Positions 61,985 through 64,000 of a stretch of 64,000 nt of DNA are shown here, piece after piece. A model generated the notes under the pieces. It was given only the letters and a program-made list of their open reading frames with translations, was not told the DNA's origin and ran no database searches. Each line of letters starts with the position of its first letter. Position 1 is the first letter of the stretch. Made by a program: the position numbers and the translations under genes. This DNA comes from Mycolicibacterium sphagni (lineage in GTDB: Bacteria; Actinomycetota; Actinomycetes; Mycobacteriales; Mycobacteriaceae): positions 106,177 through 170,176 of the forward strand of contig NZ_VBSB01000001.1 in the NCBI RefSeq assembly GCF_013337765.1, read 5' to 3'.

Positions 61985-64000
61985 ATGTTAGCGGGAATCG
62001 CCCGGTTAGCCATCGCGAGGCCACGACGGATAGTCGCGGTCGCAGCACTCCTGCTGATCGGCGCCGCGGCCCTCGGAATTCCGGCAGCATCAAGCCTGTC
62101 CGCCGGCGGATTTCTCGATCCCAGATCGGAGTCCGCGCGCGCCTCGGCGATGCTGGCCAACACTTTTCACCAGGGTGACATGGACCTGGTGGTCCTGGTG
62201 GAGTCGCCGAGCGGGGCGGCGACGGGCGCCGCGCGCGCCGTCGGAATCGAGATCACCCGAGAACTCGCGGCCGCACCGTTTGTATCAACGGTCATCAGCC
62301 CTTTCGACGCAGCCCGATCGGCACCAGGAACGCTGAGCAGCGACGGAAAATCGGCAATGATCATCGCCGCGATCGAAGGCGACGAGAACACCGCACCAAA
62401 ACGAGCCAGGACACTAGCCGATCGGCTGCCGCGGGGAAACGACGGAGTCGAGGTGCAGGCGGGTGGGTCGGCCCTGGTCTATTCGGAGATCACCCGACAG
62501 ACCGAAAAAGACTTGATACGAATGGAAGCGATCGCGATACCCCTCAGTTTCCTGGCGCTGGTATGGGTTTTCGGCGGCCTGTTCGCTGCCGCGCTGCCGG
62601 TGGCTGTCGGGGGTTTCGCCGTACTGGGATCGCTTGCGGTCCTCAGGGCGATGGCCATGGTGACCGATGTTTCGATCTTCGCTCTCAACGTCGCAGTGGC
62701 ATTGGGCTTCGCATTGGCGGTCGACTACACCCTGCTGATCATCAGCAGGTACCGCGAGGAACTCGCCGGCGGTGAGACCCGCGACCAAGCCCTGGTGCGC
62801 ACGATGACCACTGCCGGCCGCACGGTGTTGTTCTCGGCGATGACGGTGGCCCTGTCGCTGGTCGGGATGGCGCTCTTCCCGATGTATTTCTTGAAGTCCT
62901 TCGCCTATGCGGGGGTGGCGGTCGTGGCGTTCGCCGCCTTTGCCGCGGTGGCCATAGCCCCGGCGGCGATCGTGCTGGCCGGCGACCGGCTCGACGCCTT
63001 GAACATCCGGCGGTTGGTGCGAAGCGTCCTCGGCAGGGCCGACCCGCCGACTCCGAAAGTCAACCACACTGCGTGGTACCGCATGGCGAAATTCGTTATG
63101 CGCCAAGCGATTCCACTTGGCTTGACGTTCACCGCGCTGTTGCTGATGCTCGGCGCGCCGTTTCTTCACGTCAAGTGGGGGTACCCCGACGATCGCGTGC
63201 TACCCACGTCGTCGTCGGTACGCGCCGTCAACGACAAAGTCCGCACCGATTTCGGACTGGACTCCAATACGGCGGTCAAGATCGTGGTGCCGGACACGAC
63301 CGGACTGAGCGAGACCGAACTCGAGACGTATGCCGGGCAACTCTCCCGCGTGCCCGATGTGACCGCCGTGTCGGCGCCGACCGGCACGTTCGTCGGCGGT
63401 GAGCGCAAAGGTCCACCCTCGGCACCGGCCGGTAGGACCGCCACCAGCGCGTTTTTGACCGTCGAGAGCGGCGCACCCCTGTACACACCGGCGTCCGAGA
63501 TCCAGCTGGACCGGTTGCATGCCGTTGCGCTGCCGGGGCAGGCTTCCGCCCTCTTCACCGGAACCGCGCAGACCAACCGCGACTCCGTGCAAGGCATCAC
63601 GTCGCGCCTGCCGGTCGTGCTGGGTTTCATCGCCGTCGTCACGCTGATATTGCTCTTCCTGCTCACCGGCAGTGTCGTGTTGCCGATCAAAGCGGTTCTG
63701 CTCAACGTACTTTCCTTGACGGCGGCATTCGGCGCGCTCGTGTGGGTGTTCCAGGACGGGCACCTGTGGGCGGCTGGCACGACGTCAACAGGCACCCTGG
63801 CCGTCAACGTACCCGTGCTGATGTTCTGCATCGCGTTCGGATTGTCGATGGACTACGAGGTCTTTCTACTCTCTCGTATCCGTGAGTATTGGATCGCTTC
63901 GCCCAGAACAAGTTCCGACAACGACGAGAGCATCGCGCTCGGCATCGAGAGCACCGGTCGGGTTGTCACCGCCGCCGCGCTACTGATGACAATCTCTTTT
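61985..64000 (+). CDS. MmpL-type RND transporter next to the carotenoid genes, 3' truncated by the window
   Basis: First 672 codons; the reading frame is open to the window end. N-terminus MLAGIARLAIARPRRIVAVAALLLIGAAALG, external loop GGFLDPRSESARASAMLANTF, then helices with LNVAVALGFALAVDYTLLIISRYREEL (proton-relay Asp-Tyr) and TMTTAGRTVLFSAMTVALSLVGMALFP; the second half repeats the pattern with LMFCIAFGLSMDYEVFLLSRIREYW. It is closer to the MmpL3/MmpL11 or corynebacterial type, without an MmpS. ATG 61985 has AGGA six bases upstream. C. glutamicum has an MmpL-like gene (cg0722) inside its crt operon, so a linked role in pigment or envelope-lipid placement is plausible. Confidence 0.9.
   Translation, partial: MLAGIARLAIARPRRIVAVAALLLIGAAALGIPAASSLSAGGFLDPRSESARASAMLANTFHQGDMDLVVLVESPSGAATGAARAVGIEITRELAAAPFVSTVISPFDAARSAPGTLSSDGKSAMIIAAIEGDENTAPKRARTLADRLPRGNDGVEVQAGGSALVYSEITRQTEKDLIRMEAIAIPLSFLALVWVFGGLFAAALPVAVGGFAVLGSLAVLRAMAMVTDVSIFALNVAVALGFALAVDYTLLIISRYREELAGGETRDQALVRTMTTAGRTVLFSAMTVALSLVGMALFPMYFLKSFAYAGVAVVAFAAFAAVAIAPAAIVLAGDRLDALNIRRLVRSVLGRADPPTPKVNHTAWYRMAKFVMRQAIPLGLTFTALLLMLGAPFLHVKWGYPDDRVLPTSSSVRAVNDKVRTDFGLDSNTAVKIVVPDTTGLSETELETYAGQLSRVPDVTAVSAPTGTFVGGERKGPPSAPAGRTATSAFLTVESGAPLYTPASEIQLDRLHAVALPGQASALFTGTAQTNRDSVQGITSRLPVVLGFIAVVTLILLFLLTGSVVLPIKAVLLNVLSLTAAFGALVWVFQDGHLWAAGTTSTGTLAVNVPVLMFCIAFGLSMDYEVFLLSRIREYWIASPRTSSDNDESIALGIESTGRVVTAAALLMTISF

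Noticed and set aside
1..64000. CRISPR arrays, tRNA or rRNA genes
   Set aside because: No regularly spaced repeats, cloverleaf-like or rRNA-like segments were noticed on reading; a tRNAscan or CRISPR search was not possible here.

Overview
The window looks like the chromosome of a pigmented, non-tuberculous mycobacterium (Mycobacterium/Mycolicibacterium). The support is high GC, GTG starts and ATGA/GTGA overlaps, mmpS-mmpL genes, a DUF732 secreted protein, the mfp conservon, a 13E12-type HNH protein, the 18 kDa-antigen small heat shock protein, and gene order recalled from M. tuberculosis H37Rv (Rv3361c-Rv3370c, Rv3389c-Rv3401 and Rv3409c counterparts in the same order). Homology statements are from recognition of the translated sequences; no database search was run. 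No rRNA, tRNA or CRISPR array was seen.

Layout. 0-6.7 kb: end of a luciferase-like monooxygenase, a cysteine synthase paralogue, then an mmpS-mmpL-DUF732-DUF5078 envelope export operon facing a TetR regulator across a perfect palindrome. 6.7-11.2 kb: complete mfpEDCBA conservon (sensor kinase, roadblock, DUF742, GTPase, pentapeptide gyrase protector). 11.4-18.3 kb: methyltransferase, TrmL, nitroreductase, PPOX/F420 protein, a 13E12 HNH protein and the SOS polymerase dnaE2. 18.3-24 kb: a HelD-type RNA polymerase recycling ATPase divergent from dnaE2 across a LexA box, two tandem secreted paralogues with duplicated structured leaders, a DUF899 protein and a VIT/CCC1 transporter. 24-31.7 kb: MaoC dehydratase, LpqD, thioesterase, AcrA1-like double SDR, LuxR/AAA regulator, nucleoside hydrolase. 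31.7-36 kb: SOS mutasome imuA'-imuB split by an IS607-type element whose recombinase and TnpB both look dead. 36-41 kb: aldolase, guaA, HAD phosphatase/mutase and a decayed GH65 phosphorylase pseudogene.

41-48.5 kb is an accessory catabolic block: a GAF/PucR regulator divergent from a metallo-beta-lactamase lactonase, a zinc-ribbon protein, a Zn alcohol dehydrogenase, an aldehyde dehydrogenase and an MHS transporter. The enzyme order (lactone to hydroxy acid to semialdehyde to acid) parallels the Agrobacterium blcABC/attKLM gamma-butyrolactone pathway. 48.5-51.2 kb: choD, then a MerR regulator and hsp18 facing each other across a 22-bp perfect palindrome.

51.6-64 kb is a carotenoid island: crtE-crtI-crtB-crtYc-crtYd-crtU (isorenieratene-type pathway), followed by a complete Rieske non-haem iron oxygenase, a DUF2784 membrane protein, a MarR regulator, a CrtX-like glycosyltransferase, a type 2 IPP isomerase and a divergent MmpL-type transporter cut by the window end. 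Together they suggest synthesis, hydroxylation, glycosylation and possibly envelope transport of an aromatic carotenoid. This island and the lactone operon are the most interesting parts.
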